Shown here one piece after another: positions 16,365 through 25,545 of a DNA stretch of 64,000 bases (the stretch's first letter is position 1; every line of letters begins with the position of its first letter). Source of the DNA: Bacteroidales bacterium. GTDB taxonomy: Bacteria; Bacteroidota; Bacteroidia; Bacteroidales; UBA1715. The stretch covers positions 1-64,000 of the forward strand of contig JAFXAU010000023.1 in the NCBI GenBank assembly GCA_017516865.1, read 5' to 3'. The notes under the pieces are model-generated. The model searched no databases. It saw nothing but the letters and a program-made list of their open reading frames with translations, and had not been told where the DNA came from. Both the position numbers and the translations under genes were made by a program.

Positions 16365-17123
16365 CTATATTTTCTCCACGTTGCTTGCCACAATCCAACC
16401 TTCTTTTCCGTTGCCCAACTCAACCTTGAGCCAGCCGAAGGCTTCTTCTATGATTTTCACTTTGATGCCGCCGTGAATTGTCGCCAAATCCATCGACTGC
16501 ATTGTCGGCTCGGTTTTAATGGTCGTGGTTGGTTCAACGACTATGGCATATTCGTGCGCGGTGAGTTCCGTGTAACGGGATTCCGCACAGCAAAATGCCA
16601 TAATTCCTATTACTAAACCACATAGTAATGTCGCAAGGGCGATTTTCTTTCGGGTGAGAATTTGTGAAAATAGGAATATGCACACCGATACGCAAAACAA
16701 TAATCCAAATACAATGCCGATGATTGCCCATGCGTCAACAGGGAAGAGGCGATATAGTGTTTGATACATTCGTGGAAGAAAACCCAACGAAAGATGCTCT
16801 ATGTTGTCGGGTTGGTGACTGTATGCAAAGGCAAGGTTGTATTGAATGTCTTTGTCGTTAGGCGAGAGCAGAAGTGCTTTTTCGTAGTTCAAGATAGCTT
16901 TTGGCAATTCGTTCATTTTGAAATAGGCATTGCCCAAATTGTAATATAATTCCGCACTTTCCGAACCGTTAGCCAACGTTTGTTCGCACAGGTCTATAAC
17001 TGATTGATAATCTTGAGTTTTGTACAATTCAGGAATCACTTCCGATATGGAAATTGTGTCGCTTTGTGCAAATAAATTGCAAAATACTGATATAGAGAAT
17101 AAAACTACAAATAATCGTTTCAT
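16365..17123 (-). CDS. batE: BatE: TPR/SH3 membrane protein
   Basis: This encodes 252 residues: signal peptide (1-19), TPR units (about 30-110; ELYYNLGNAYFKMNELPKAI is a clear TPR helix pair), two membrane helices (about 130-155 and 160-180), then a bacterial SH3 domain (190-252, VKIIEEAFGWLKVELGNGKE then GWI). This is the BatE layout of the Bacteroides aerotolerance (Bat) operon. It begins 2 bases after batD. Bat proteins are thought to form a periplasmic/inner-membrane complex with MoxR and help survive oxidative stress. batA, batB and batC do not adjoin here. Confidence 0.88.
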   Translation of the reverse strand: MKRLFVVLFSISVFCNLFAQSDTISISEVIPELYKTQDYQSVIDLCEQTLANGSESAELYYNLGNAYFKMNELPKAILNYEKALLLSPNDKDIQYNLAFAYSHQPDNIEHLSLGFLPRMYQTLYRLFPVDAWAIIGIVFGLLFCVSVCIFLFSQILTRKKIALATLLCGLVIGIMAFCCAESRYTELTAHEYAIVVEPTTTIKTEPTMQSMDLATIHGGIKVKIIEEAFGWLKVELGNGKEGWIVASNVEKI

Positions 17124-17125
17124 GC

Positions 17126-18964
17126 TTATTTCTTTTTTTGTTCAAATTCTTGAATGACGTTTCCTGCTTCGGCAAACAAATCTTCCTTGCCTTTCACGTC
17201 GGCAGCGGGGGCGAAGCGAGCAAATTCACAACGTTGCAGAACTTGTATGAGTTTGTCTATGAGCGATTCGTCAATGTGTTTTTCGAGCAGGCGTTCCTTT
17301 ATTTTGTCGGTTGTCAAATCCACTTGTTCTATGGTGAACTTGTCGGCAACGTAGCCCCACAGTGCTTTGGCAACTTCGTCGTAATACAGTGCGTCTTCGT
17401 TTGATTCAAGGTATTTTCGAGCCGTTTTCAGTCGTTTTTGTGATTCCTTGTTTGCGCCGCGCATTTTCATTCCCGACACGTCGCTACGAAGTTCGATTTG
17501 TTTGCGACGGACAAGAATAAATCCAATCATGCCAAGTGCAATCAGCAGATTTACAATCCAATATGCTGTAGAACGGAAGAAAAACGATTTTTTCTTTTGA
17601 ATGTTCAAATCGCCCGTTTTTATAAAATGTATGTCGTTGCCAAACTGTACGTCTTCTTTGGTTGTTGGGGTATAGTTGGACACCACGCCGCCGTTGTTTG
17701 TGCCTTTTGTGACGGTGATTTTGATTTCGTCGGTCGAAATTGTTTTGTACGATTTTGTTTCTGCATTGAAATATTGCATTTCGATAGCAGGAATCGTGAA
17801 ATTGCCTTCGCGACGGGGGAGAATCACGTATTCAAATGTTTTGGAACCTTTGTCGCCCGTGGTGGAAATTGAAAAATTGTCGGTGATTTTCGGGTCATAG
17901 ACTTCAAAATCCTGAGGGAACGTAATATTCGGCTTGGTTAGCAACGAAAAGTTCCCTTCGCCTTTAATTGTTACTTTGAGCGAGAATGCTTCGTTGGCTG
18001 GAATTGTTTCAACATCGTTTTTCGCCGAGATGGAGAAATTCCCGACAGCTCCCGTGAAATTCGGCGATTTTCCTGCTGGAAACGGTTTTACAGTGATTGT
18101 CATCGGTTTACTCTCAATTATACGACGGTCGATTTTTCGTTGGGTGAAGCCCCAGAAACCGCCCGGAGCGTAACCTGTAATCACGTTGCAGTCAACCTTG
18201 AATGGGGTGATGGTAAGTTTGCCGTCTTTTTGTGGGTAAATCACAACTCGTTGAAACAGAATGGAATAGTATTGCTGCCCGTTGATGGATTCTTCCTTGT
18301 ATTCCAGTTTCTGTGGTTGTTCAAGCACTCGTTTGAAAAATCCGTTGAAGTCGGGGAGCGAGTGGTCGTTGATGCCCGTAATGTCTTTGTTTGTGTAGAG
18401 TTTTATGGTTGCCAGAATCGGTTCGCCGATGTATGCCGTCGATTTGTTCACGAAAACTCGTGCAAACACGTCGTTGCTTGCCGTCTCGGCTTTGGGGTCG
18501 TCTTGTGATGGATATCCTTGATTTCCTTGGCTCTGCCGCATATTTTGTTGCGTTTGCTGGGCCGCATTTACCGCAGTTTGATTGTCAACAACTTCAATGT
18601 TTTGGGCTTTGCTACGATAGGTTTTTCCGTCAATTTTCACCGAAGCGACAGGAATGGGGAATGTGCCTTTTTTCGTTGCCCGGAATTGACGGGTTTCAGT
18701 ATAAGTATAATTTTTGGTAATGTTACCGTTCACAATGCTGATGCTGCTGCTTGAGCCAGTCTGCGGTCGTCCCGAAGCCTGAATTTCGTCGCAGGTTTCT
18801 ATGGAAAATTGGTTGCCGGGGTCAGTGTTGATGGAATATCGCACGTGGAATAATTCACCTTCTGCGACAACTTTTGGCGCACTTACCGAAATGGATATGT
18901 CTTGCGCCAACGCACTGATAATGAAGAATATGTTGAGAAATATAAAAGAGAATATACGTTTCAT
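17126..18964 (-). CDS. batD: BatD family protein
   Basis: This encodes 612 residues: signal peptide (1-20), a long periplasmic region of three or four beta-sandwich repeats (VSAPKVVAEGELFHVRYSI, NVFVNKSTAYIGEPI-type and VGNFSISAKNDVETIPANEAF), one membrane helix near residue 470 (AYWIVNLLIALGMIGFIL), and a cytoplasmic helical domain (YYDEVAKALWGYVADKF, FARFAP). The family is BatD (COG2304-associated), a scaffold of the Bat aerotolerance system. Gln-rich low complexity at 125-155. The gene is first in the batD-batE transcript. Confidence 0.9.
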   Translation of the reverse strand: MKRIFSFIFLNIFFIISALAQDISISVSAPKVVAEGELFHVRYSINTDPGNQFSIETCDEIQASGRPQTGSSSSISIVNGNITKNYTYTETRQFRATKKGTFPIPVASVKIDGKTYRSKAQNIEVVDNQTAVNAAQQTQQNMRQSQGNQGYPSQDDPKAETASNDVFARVFVNKSTAYIGEPILATIKLYTNKDITGINDHSLPDFNGFFKRVLEQPQKLEYKEESINGQQYYSILFQRVVIYPQKDGKLTITPFKVDCNVITGYAPGGFWGFTQRKIDRRIIESKPMTITVKPFPAGKSPNFTGAVGNFSISAKNDVETIPANEAFSLKVTIKGEGNFSLLTKPNITFPQDFEVYDPKITDNFSISTTGDKGSKTFEYVILPRREGNFTIPAIEMQYFNAETKSYKTISTDEIKITVTKGTNNGGVVSNYTPTTKEDVQFGNDIHFIKTGDLNIQKKKSFFFRSTAYWIVNLLIALGMIGFILVRRKQIELRSDVSGMKMRGANKESQKRLKTARKYLESNEDALYYDEVAKALWGYVADKFTIEQVDLTTDKIKERLLEKHIDESLIDKLIQVLQRCEFARFAPAADVKGKEDLFAEAGNVIQEFEQKKK

Positions 18965-18989
18965 CGATACTAACGAATTTTTCCGAGTG

Positions 18990-18997
18990 CAAAGATA
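18990..18997 (-). promoter_or_regulatory. -7 element of batDE
   Basis: TATCTTTG on the minus strand, 25 bases before the batD ATG; GTTC lies 19 bases further upstream (19017-19020) as a possible -33. Confidence 0.6.
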
Positions 18998-19183
18998 TAA
19001 TTTTTCAATGATTGTTGAACGAGATAGGTGGGGGATTATTGTTCGTTTGGTTTCATTTTAAGGGGAATCATAAATTTTATGTATTTTAGAACTCAGCAAT
19101 GAACCAAGGCTGCTTTATGCAGCACTTTCTCGGCGAAGAAATGAGATTTTAGTCTGTTTTTCGTGTTGTTTGCCTTTTTTTCG

Positions 19184-19191
19184 TACTTTTG
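19184..19191 (+). promoter_or_regulatory. -7 element of the thioesterase-rsmA-mgtE operon
   Basis: TACTTTTG, 25 bases before the ATG at 19217. No clear -33. Confidence 0.55.
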
Positions 19192-19216
19192 GGGCATAAA
19201 TTTGGTATTGAGAAAA

Positions 19217-19957
19217 ATGAAGACAATTTTATCAAAAACAATTGAACCGTCGGAAATAGATTTTTCTATCGATACGACGGTTTTTTCAATTGGAAATATA
19301 TTTATGCAGGCGGCAATGGTTGACTCGCGGAGCAAAAAAATGGACGTGGAAACGCTCCTTAAACGTGGATTGACATGGGTGTCGCTGAGAATTTACATTA
19401 AAGTAAACAGATTTCCCCACAACGAGGAAGATATTACCGTCGAGACATGGGTGGAATCTTGTTCACGACTTGCTACGCAAAGAAATTGCACTATGCGTGA
19501 TGCTCAGGGAAATAGCCTTGTTGACATTACTTCCATGTGGTCGTTGCTGGATTTTAATACGCGTCGTCCGACGAATATTTTGGAACAACTTCCTGAATTT
19601 CCTGAAAAATTTGTTCTGAACGAACCGTCTGTCATTCGTCAGCCAGAAAAAGTCTTTCCGCCGACAAATCCTGTCTGCGTCGGTACGCACAAGGTGCTTT
19701 ATAGCGATTTGGACTGCAATATGCACGTCACAAGTTTCCATTACGTGTTGTGGGTTATGGACACAATTTCGTTAGACGAATACAAGGAAAAAGCGATTAC
19801 CGAAGCCGAAATAAATTTTATAAAGGAATGTCGCTATGGCGAAACGGTTTCGCTGTATCGCGAAGACATTTCGGAAAACGAGGCGGTTTTCGAAATTCGT
19901 AATGCTGAAGGCGAGGTACTTAATCGCCAACGTATGGTATTCTCAAAAAGAAAGTAG
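19217..19957 (+). CDS. Acyl-ACP thioesterase
   Basis: This encodes 246 residues from the ATG at 19217; the upstream in-frame TTG lies before the -7 element and is excluded. Two hotdog domains of the FatA/FatB-type family (PF01643): N-terminal LLKRGLTWVSLRIYIKVNRF and EDITVETWVESC, C-terminal VLYSDLDCNMHVTSFHYVLW. N168 and H170 are the conserved Asn/His of the active site. It releases free fatty acids from acyl-ACP. The stop codon is directly followed by the rsmA ATG. This combination is common in Bacteroidetes. Confidence 0.9.
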   Translation: MKTILSKTIEPSEIDFSIDTTVFSIGNIFMQAAMVDSRSKKMDVETLLKRGLTWVSLRIYIKVNRFPHNEEDITVETWVESCSRLATQRNCTMRDAQGNSLVDITSMWSLLDFNTRRPTNILEQLPEFPEKFVLNEPSVIRQPEKVFPPTNPVCVGTHKVLYSDLDCNMHVTSFHYVLWVMDTISLDEYKEKAITEAEINFIKECRYGETVSLYREDISENEAVFEIRNAEGEVLNRQRMVFSKRK

Positions 19958-20740
19958 ATGGGAACTCCAGTCAGAGCAAAGAAAAATCTTGGTCAGCATT
20001 TCTTGCGGAGTAGTGCCACGGCAAAGGACATTGCCGACACGCTTCCGTCGGTTTGCGAAAATTGTCTGGAAATCGGTCCAGGCATGGGAATTTTGACTAA
20101 TCATTTGCTCGACAAAAATATCAATCTCAAGGTTATTGAAATCGACGGAGAGTCAATAGATTATTTGCTGATAAATCAGGTGATTTCGTCTACACAATGT
20201 ATAAAAGGAGATTTCCTTAAATTGCCGATGAAGGAATTTTTCGGTGGAAAGCCTTTTATGGTTATGGGGAATTTCCCGTACAATATTTCCAGTCAAATTA
20301 TGTTCAAGGTGATTGAAAACCGTGAATATGTGCCTGCGTTGGCGGGAATGTTCCAACGCGAAGTTGCCCGTCGGATTTGTTCTCCTGCCGGTTCTAAAGA
20401 ATATGGAATATTGTCGGTTTTGGTGCAGGCTTTTTACGACACGACATATCATTTTACGGTAGATGAAAATGAATTTAATCCGCCACCCAAAGTTAAGTCT
20501 GGCGTGATTTCCATGGTGCGGAAGGAAGATTTTACTTTGCCGTGTGACGAAAAACTTTTCTTCGAAATTGTAAAGACGAGTTTCAACCAAAGAAGAAAAA
20601 CTTTAAATAATTCGTTAAAAAAATTGCTCAAAGAGAAAAAATTAGAAGAAAAAGTCGGACTTTTGCGTCCGGAACAATTAACGGTTCACGATTTTATTGA
20701 ATTGACAAATTATATAGGTACAACAGTGGAAGGAGGTTAG
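19958..20740 (+). CDS. rsmA: 16S rRNA (adenine-N6,N6)-dimethyltransferase RsmA (KsgA)
   Basis: This encodes 260 residues. It dimethylates two adjacent adenines near the 3' end of 16S rRNA late in small-subunit assembly. Motifs: LGQHFL, SAM-binding [11 protein letters not shown], acidic EID, GDFLK, catalytic [10 protein letters not shown] (N105-Y108), and C-terminal [16 protein letters not shown]. Length is normal. ATG abuts the previous TAG. The last codons, GAA GGA GGT, double as a Shine-Dalgarno-like AGGAGG for mgtE. Confidence 0.97.
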   Translation: MGTPVRAKKNLGQHFLRSSATAKDIADTLPSVCENCLEIGPGMGILTNHLLDKNINLKVIEIDGESIDYLLINQVISSTQCIKGDFLKLPMKEFFGGKPFMVMGNFPYNISSQIMFKVIENREYVPALAGMFQREVARRICSPAGSKEYGILSVLVQAFYDTTYHFTVDENEFNPPPKVKSGVISMVRKEDFTLPCDEKLFFEIVKTSFNQRRKTLNNSLKKLLKEKKLEEKVGLLRPEQLTVHDFIELTNYIGTTVEGG

Positions 20741-20743
20741 TAT

Positions 20744-22096
20744 ATGCAGTTCGAATTGACAAAAGATTTTATCGACTACTTGAAATCTCTTATAGAGGTT
20801 CAAGACGTGGAGAAAATTTTGGATTGTTTTTCGGACGCGCACCCTGCCGACATCGCCGATGTACTTGAACAATTAACCAACGAGGAAGCCAATTACGTCT
20901 TTTTACAGTTTCAGCCGACAATGGAGGCAAATATTCTTGTGGAACTTGAGGACGAACAGCTTGACCGTTTGTTGGCGGTAATTCCTGCCGAAATTATTGC
21001 AACCGACCTTATTGAAAAGATGGATTCCGACGATGCGACGGATATCCTGCAAATGTTGCCGGAACGGATAAAAACCGAGGTTTTGGCAAAAATGTCCGAT
21101 AAGGAACAGGCAAGCGACATTGCCGATTTGTTGGATTATGACGAAAACACCGCCGGTGGTCTTATGGCGACTGAGTTGGTGCGGGTGAATAAGAATTGGA
21201 ACGTTCAAAAATGTATTCTCGAAATTCGTAAGCAATCCGACGAGGTTGAAAATCTTATGAACGTCTATGTCGTTGACGATGAGGATGTTTTAGTCGGAAT
21301 TTTGCCTATCGCACGATTGGTCTTGGCTGGCGAAAGTGCCGTGGTCGGCGATATTTTCGATGAAACGGTTCATTCGGTTCCAACGAGCATGCCGTCGGAA
21401 GAAGTTGCCAATTTGATGGACAAATATGGCTTGTTTGTCGTTCCTGTTGTCGATTCACTGAACCGATTGAAAGGTAGAATTACAATTGACGATGTTGTCG
21501 ATGTCATTCGTGAAGAGGCGGAGAAGGATTATCAGATGCAGGCTGGTTTGACGCAGGATGTTGACGATAAAGATACAATCATACATCAGACCATGGCTCG
21601 TCTGCCGTGGTTGTTTGTCGGTCTTGTAGGCGGAATTTTAAGTTCGCGGGTAATCGGTATTTTCGAAGGCGATATTGCTGAAAATGCAAGTCTGACCTTG
21701 TTTCTTCCTTTGTTGGCTGCAATGGGTGGAAACGTCGGCGTCCAGTCCTCGTCAATCATGGTGCAGAGTATTGCTGGCGGTACCCTCAAACTTACTTCGA
21801 TGTGGAAAAAAATTCTTCGCGAATTGTTGGGCGGTCTGCTGATTGGCGCTGTATGTTCACTTGTACTGTTTTTGTATAATTTAATTTCGGGCGAAGATTT
21901 GAATCTTACGTTTGTCGTAAGTATTTCGCTTTGTTCGATAATCGTTTTCGCTTCGTTGTTCGGTACGTTTGTCCCGCTCATGTTGGAAAAATGCAAGATT
22001 GACCCTGCAATTGCTACAGGGCCGTTTGTTACGACAACGAACGATATAGTATGCTGTCTATTATACTTCTCGATTGCCCGTTTCTTATTGATGTAA
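20744..22096 (+). CDS. mgtE: Magnesium transporter MgtE
   Basis: This encodes 450 residues: acidic N domain (1-125, superhelix of the MgtE_N type, HPADIADVLEQL), CBS pair (130-255; TAGGLMATE, VPTSMPSEEVANLMDKYG), connecting helix, then five membrane segments (about 280-450) with the pore signature AAMGGNVGVQSSSIMVQSI and PLMLEKCKIDPAIATGPFVT. It is a Mg-gated channel of the inner membrane. The cytosolic domains sense intracellular Mg. AGGAGG in the end of rsmA lies 8-13 bases before the ATG, unusual in this phylum. Confidence 0.96.
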   Translation: MQFELTKDFIDYLKSLIEVQDVEKILDCFSDAHPADIADVLEQLTNEEANYVFLQFQPTMEANILVELEDEQLDRLLAVIPAEIIATDLIEKMDSDDATDILQMLPERIKTEVLAKMSDKEQASDIADLLDYDENTAGGLMATELVRVNKNWNVQKCILEIRKQSDEVENLMNVYVVDDEDVLVGILPIARLVLAGESAVVGDIFDETVHSVPTSMPSEEVANLMDKYGLFVVPVVDSLNRLKGRITIDDVVDVIREEAEKDYQMQAGLTQDVDDKDTIIHQTMARLPWLFVGLVGGILSSRVIGIFEGDIAENASLTLFLPLLAAMGGNVGVQSSSIMVQSIAGGTLKLTSMWKKILRELLGGLLIGAVCSLVLFLYNLISGEDLNLTFVVSISLCSIIVFASLFGTFVPLMLEKCKIDPAIATGPFVTTTNDIVCCLLYFSIARFLLM

Positions 22097-22098
22097 AA

Positions 22099-22581
22099 AT
22101 GAAAAAGGGGATATTTGCAATAATGATTTTTACGTTGCTCTGCGTGTCGTGTTCGCGGACGAAACAGTTGCAGAAGCATGCAACAAAGGCTCATATTGAA
22201 TTTAATAAAGGTCAGCACGACTTCGGTACAATTATTTGGGGCGATCCTGCCGAATGTGAATTTTCATTCGTCAATACAGGTGCCGATACGTTGATTATAA
22301 ATGAGGTGCAGACAACGTGTGGCTGTACCATCCCTCAATGGTCGCAAGAACCCGTTCCGCCTAAAGGAAAAGGTGCGATTCGCGTTTCATACGATTCTCG
22401 GCGAAGTGGTGAATTTGAGAAAGGAATTACGGTCTTCTCAAATGCCGATAATAGTGCCATGTTATTGGTAATCAAGGGGAAAGTAACGTCGAATCCGAAT
22501 AAATTTATAATTGGAGGAAAAAAGGATTCAGATTCTACATCTGTCCAGAAAAATAGTGAAGTTGAACATAAAAACGAATAA
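22099..22581 (+). CDS. DUF1573 lipoprotein
   Basis: This encodes 160 residues from the ATG at 22099, 2 bases after mgtE. Lipobox LLCVSC. The mature part is an Ig/MSP-like beta-sandwich of DUF1573: HDFGTIIWGDPAECEFSFVN, TCGCTIPQWSQEPVPPKGKG. Function unknown; members are numerous in Bacteroidetes. A second one at 52421-52834 shares the CGCT-P-W--EPV-P--KG core. The C-terminal 25 residues are charged and probably flexible. Confidence 0.88.
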   Translation: MKKGIFAIMIFTLLCVSCSRTKQLQKHATKAHIEFNKGQHDFGTIIWGDPAECEFSFVNTGADTLIINEVQTTCGCTIPQWSQEPVPPKGKGAIRVSYDSRRSGEFEKGITVFSNADNSAMLLVIKGKVTSNPNKFIIGGKKDSDSTSVQKNSEVEHKNE

Positions 22582-22584
22582 TCT

Positions 22585-23790
22585 ATGCCAAGTATTTCAG
22601 AAAGAGGTTTGTTGATGCCAGCGTCGCCAATACGTCGTTTAGTTCCGTATGCCGACGAAGCAAAACGCCGTGGGGTTGAAGTCCTGCATCTCAATATCGG
22701 TCAGCCAGATTTGCTGACGCCAGATTTGGCAGAGAAAGCCATGCACGCATATACTGGCAAATATATTCCGTATTCTCATTCTGCTGGAAATTTGTCTCTA
22801 CGAACAAAATTGGCGGAATATTATAAAAGTATCGGCATTGATATTTCAAGTGATGATATTTTAATTACAACTGGTGGTTCCGAAGCAATTTGTTTCGCAT
22901 ATTACAGCATCTTGAATTATGCTGACGAGGTAATTGTTCCTGAACCGTATTATGCTAATTATTATGGATTTACGACGGAAACAGGAGCGAGAATGATTCC
23001 GGTCCGTTCTTCTATTGAAAATAATTTCGCCTTGCCTTCGATTGAGGATTTCGAAGATGCTCTTACACCGCAGACGAAGGCAATCATGCTTTGTAATCCA
23101 AATAATCCGACGGGACACGTTTATTCGCAGAAAGAATTGTCGCATATTCGGAATCTTGTCAGAAAATATGATTTGTTCCTTGTGTGTGACGAAGTGTACC
23201 GCGATTTCTGTTATGACAGTCAGCATTATTCGGTTATGAATCTGAAAGGAATCGAGGAGAATACGATTTTGATTGATTCGTTCTCGAAACGCTACAATGT
23301 ATGCGGAATTCGCATTGGAGCTATGATTACGAGAAACAAAGATGTTATAGCTTCTTCAATGAAATTTGCTCAGGCACGATTGAGTCCTCCTTCGATGGGA
23401 CAGTTGATAGCCGAGGCTTTGCTCGACACGCCACAGGCGTTTCTTAATAAATCTGCAGAAGAATATAAGGCTCGTCGTGATTATATTATTCCTGCGTTGA
23501 ACCAAATCAAAGGTGTGCATACGCCAATGCCCGACGGGGCTTTTTATTCAATGGTGGAACTGCCTGTAGACGATGTTGATAAATTCAGTCGTTGGTTGCT
23601 CGAAGAGTTTGAATATGAAGGGGCTACGGTCATGCTTGCTCCAGGAACTGGATTCTATACAGGTAAGAAAATGGGTATTCATCAGGCTCGTATTGCCTAT
23701 ATCCTCGAAATGGATAAACTGAAACGTGCCGTAGAATGCTTGAAACAGGCTTTGAAAGTATATCCAGGAAGGACAATAGATCAAGATTAG
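22585..23790 (+). CDS. PLP-dependent aminotransferase, class I/II (aspartate aminotransferase family)
   Basis: This encodes 401 residues. Fold type I aminotransferase: LNIGQPD, YSHSAGNLSLR, TTGGSEAICFAYYSIL, NPNNPTGHVYS, VCDEVYRDF, PLP-lysine K235 in DSFSKRYNVCGIRIG, and C-terminal IHQARIAY with the arginine that binds the substrate carboxylate. The substrate amino acid cannot be fixed by reading; aspartate or aromatic amino acids are likely. It sits in the rsmA-mgtE-lipid kinase operon without a pathway neighbour. Confidence 0.92.
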   Translation: MPSISERGLLMPASPIRRLVPYADEAKRRGVEVLHLNIGQPDLLTPDLAEKAMHAYTGKYIPYSHSAGNLSLRTKLAEYYKSIGIDISSDDILITTGGSEAICFAYYSILNYADEVIVPEPYYANYYGFTTETGARMIPVRSSIENNFALPSIEDFEDALTPQTKAIMLCNPNNPTGHVYSQKELSHIRNLVRKYDLFLVCDEVYRDFCYDSQHYSVMNLKGIEENTILIDSFSKRYNVCGIRIGAMITRNKDVIASSMKFAQARLSPPSMGQLIAEALLDTPQAFLNKSAEEYKARRDYIIPALNQIKGVHTPMPDGAFYSMVELPVDDVDKFSRWLLEEFEYEGATVMLAPGTGFYTGKKMGIHQARIAYILEMDKLKRAVECLKQALKVYPGRTIDQD

Positions 23791-23791
23791 T

Positions 23792-24697
23792 ATGAAAAGC
23801 GTATTATTTATTGTAAATCCTCATTCGGGAAAAAATCGGAGTAAAAACATCGAAACTGTTGCAAATGAGATTCTTACACCCGACAAGTTTTCGGTTGACT
23901 TTGTGTATACTCGTTTTGCCGGTCATGCTCTTGAATTGTCACGCATGGGCGTTGAAAAGGGGTATGATATAATTGTCGCCGTGGGTGGTGACGGTACGAT
24001 TCACGAAGTTTCGCAGTCATTGATTCATTCAAAGTCTACAATGGCGATTATTCCGATGGGATCGGGAAACGGTTTTGCTAGATTCTTTGGCATTTCATCG
24101 TCTGTTAAAAAAGCAATCCAGATGATTGCAGAAGGCGAGGAGAAGACAATAGACACGGTTTTGTGTAATAGCGAATATTTCGTGAATGTGGCTGGTTTTG
24201 GCTTCGATGCCCAAATTGGCGACATTTACGATAAAAGTTGTTCGGAGGAACGAGGTGGCTTGAATTATGTGAAATTAGTCATTGAGGAGTATTTCAGTTA
24301 TCCTCCGCAGAAATGTCGCTTTTTGGTTGATGGTAAGGAAGTTGAGAAGACGTTTTTCGTCGCGTCGGTCGCAAATGCCAATCAATATGGCTTGAATGCG
24401 GTAATTGCTCCCGAAGCTGACGTGACGGACGGAAAATTTGAACTTGTGTTGGTAAAAGAATTGCCGGTATTCGACGTGATTCCTGTTACAATCCGTTTGT
24501 TTGTGAACCAGTTCAATAATTCTCGTCATGTGGAAACGTATCATTTAGAAGAATTTACTGTTTTGAACAATGTACCACGTCTGCTACATCTCGACGGCGA
24601 ACCACGAATGATAAATACCGACATTACGTTCAAAATACAGAAACAATCGTTAACCTGCATTGTTCCTAAAAAGAAACATATAGGCCGAAGATTGTAA
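23792..24697 (+). CDS. Diacylglycerol kinase family lipid kinase (YegS/DgkB-like)
   Basis: This encodes 301 residues. Two-domain lipid kinase: NPHSGKNRSKN at the start, nucleotide site VAVGGDGTIHEVSQSL, GSGNGFARFFGI, then the beta-sandwich domain with GFGFDAQIGDIYD and LHLDGEPRM, carrying the conserved DGE. It phosphorylates diacylglycerol or a related lipid at the inner membrane. Start is one base after the aminotransferase stop. Its stop codon abuts the stop of the convergent lipoprotein gene with no bases between. Confidence 0.92.
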   Translation: MKSVLFIVNPHSGKNRSKNIETVANEILTPDKFSVDFVYTRFAGHALELSRMGVEKGYDIIVAVGGDGTIHEVSQSLIHSKSTMAIIPMGSGNGFARFFGISSSVKKAIQMIAEGEEKTIDTVLCNSEYFVNVAGFGFDAQIGDIYDKSCSEERGGLNYVKLVIEEYFSYPPQKCRFLVDGKEVEKTFFVASVANANQYGLNAVIAPEADVTDGKFELVLVKELPVFDVIPVTIRLFVNQFNNSRHVETYHLEEFTVLNNVPRLLHLDGEPRMINTDITFKIQKQSLTCIVPKKKHIGRRL

Positions 24698-25171
24698 TTA
24701 TTTAAAAGTGATTATTTGTGACGTATCTACGTTGCTTTTCTGCAAATCTCTGTCGTATACAAAATAGGTAAATAGCACGCTATCGTATGGAAATGAGGCT
24801 TTTGCAAGAACAATGTCTATTGTCACTTTTGCTTTTATGAATTTATTGTTTCCTTCGTTGCGAAGCCGTGGAATACGATAATTTATGGCATAAGGAAGTT
24901 GGAGAGTCTCCTTATTTTCGATGTAGAACGGTACAGAATGGAAATTCTGCTGAAATTCGTCAACAAACGGCGATGCGGTATCGAATGTTTCCAGGCCAAA
25001 ATTCCCGTCACCGTCGTATAACATGAAATTAAAGTAAATGTGTCTGTCAGATGAGTCTGTGGCGGTGGGAGCGGAGAGAAATTCCACAAATGGAATGCTG
25101 TCGTATTCGGGATTTTCGTGTTTACAGCCGAATACGAGCAAAGTTGATAGTATGAAAAGAAAATTCTTCAA
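24698..25171 (-). CDS. Lipoprotein of unknown function (FxDGDGxxGL type)
   Basis: This encodes 157 residues. Signal MKNFLFILSTLLVFGC gives a lipid-anchored Cys16. The mature domain has HIYFNFMLYDGDGNFGLE, a motif I know from uncharacterised Bacteroidetes lipoproteins, then IPRLRNEGNNKFIKAKVTI and FTYFVYDRDLQKSN. It is presumably a single beta-sandwich. No role is known. It lies downstream of GlsB on the same strand but separated by a palindromic repeat. Confidence 0.75.
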   Translation of the reverse strand: MKNFLFILSTLLVFGCKHENPEYDSIPFVEFLSAPTATDSSDRHIYFNFMLYDGDGNFGLETFDTASPFVDEFQQNFHSVPFYIENKETLQLPYAINYRIPRLRNEGNNKFIKAKVTIDIVLAKASFPYDSVLFTYFVYDRDLQKSNVDTSQIITFK

Positions 25172-25181
25172 AAATAAAATT

Positions 25182-25211
25182 GTAGAGACGTGCCAGGGCG
25201 CGTCTCTACAT
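25182..25211. repeat. GTAGAGACG palindrome
   Basis: GTAGAGACG (25183-25191) / CGTCTCTAC (25202-25210) with inner TGCC-AG-GGCG still able to pair (one GU). It lies downstream of the GlsB gene and may end its transcript. Confidence 0.7.
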
Positions 25212-25222
25212 AATTGAAAAAA

Positions 25223-25462
25223 TTATTTCTTGATAAGTGAAATTATCCACAACAAGACAATTGCACCGACAGTTGCACATACTAACTGCCATACAAGTCC
25301 GTTGCCGCCAATTCCGACAAGGCTAAATAACCAGCTGCCGAGCATACTGCCGACAATACCAATTATCAAGTTCAATAACAGACCTTTACCAGCTCCACTG
25401 AAGATTTTACTTCCAAGAAATCCTGCCAAAGCACCAATCAATAATGATAATATTAAACCCAT
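25223..25462 (-). CDS. GlsB/YeaQ/YmgE family small membrane protein
   Basis: This encodes 79 residues, nearly all membrane helix, with the Transgly_assoc pattern: GALAGFLGSKI, GLLLNLIIGIVGSMLGSWLF, AIVLLWIISLIKK. Inner-membrane protein linked to general stress in other bacteria; molecular role unknown. Stands alone between two intergenic repeats. Confidence 0.9.
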   Translation of the reverse strand: MGLILSLLIGALAGFLGSKIFSGAGKGLLLNLIIGIVGSMLGSWLFSLVGIGGNGLVWQLVCATVGAIVLLWIISLIKK

Positions 25463-25510
25463 AGTTTTAAAAATTTAGTTTGTCCAAAAATACAAAAAGA
25501 ATTGTGAAAT

Positions 25511-25539
25511 ATGCATTGTGCATTATGAATTGTGCATTG
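25511..25539. repeat. Intergenic GCATTGTGCATTATGAATTGTGCATT repeat
   Basis: ATGCATTGTGCATTATGAA followed by TTGTGCATTG; same class as 50150-50191 (reverse complement). Confidence 0.5.
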
Positions 25540-25545
25540 AACATA

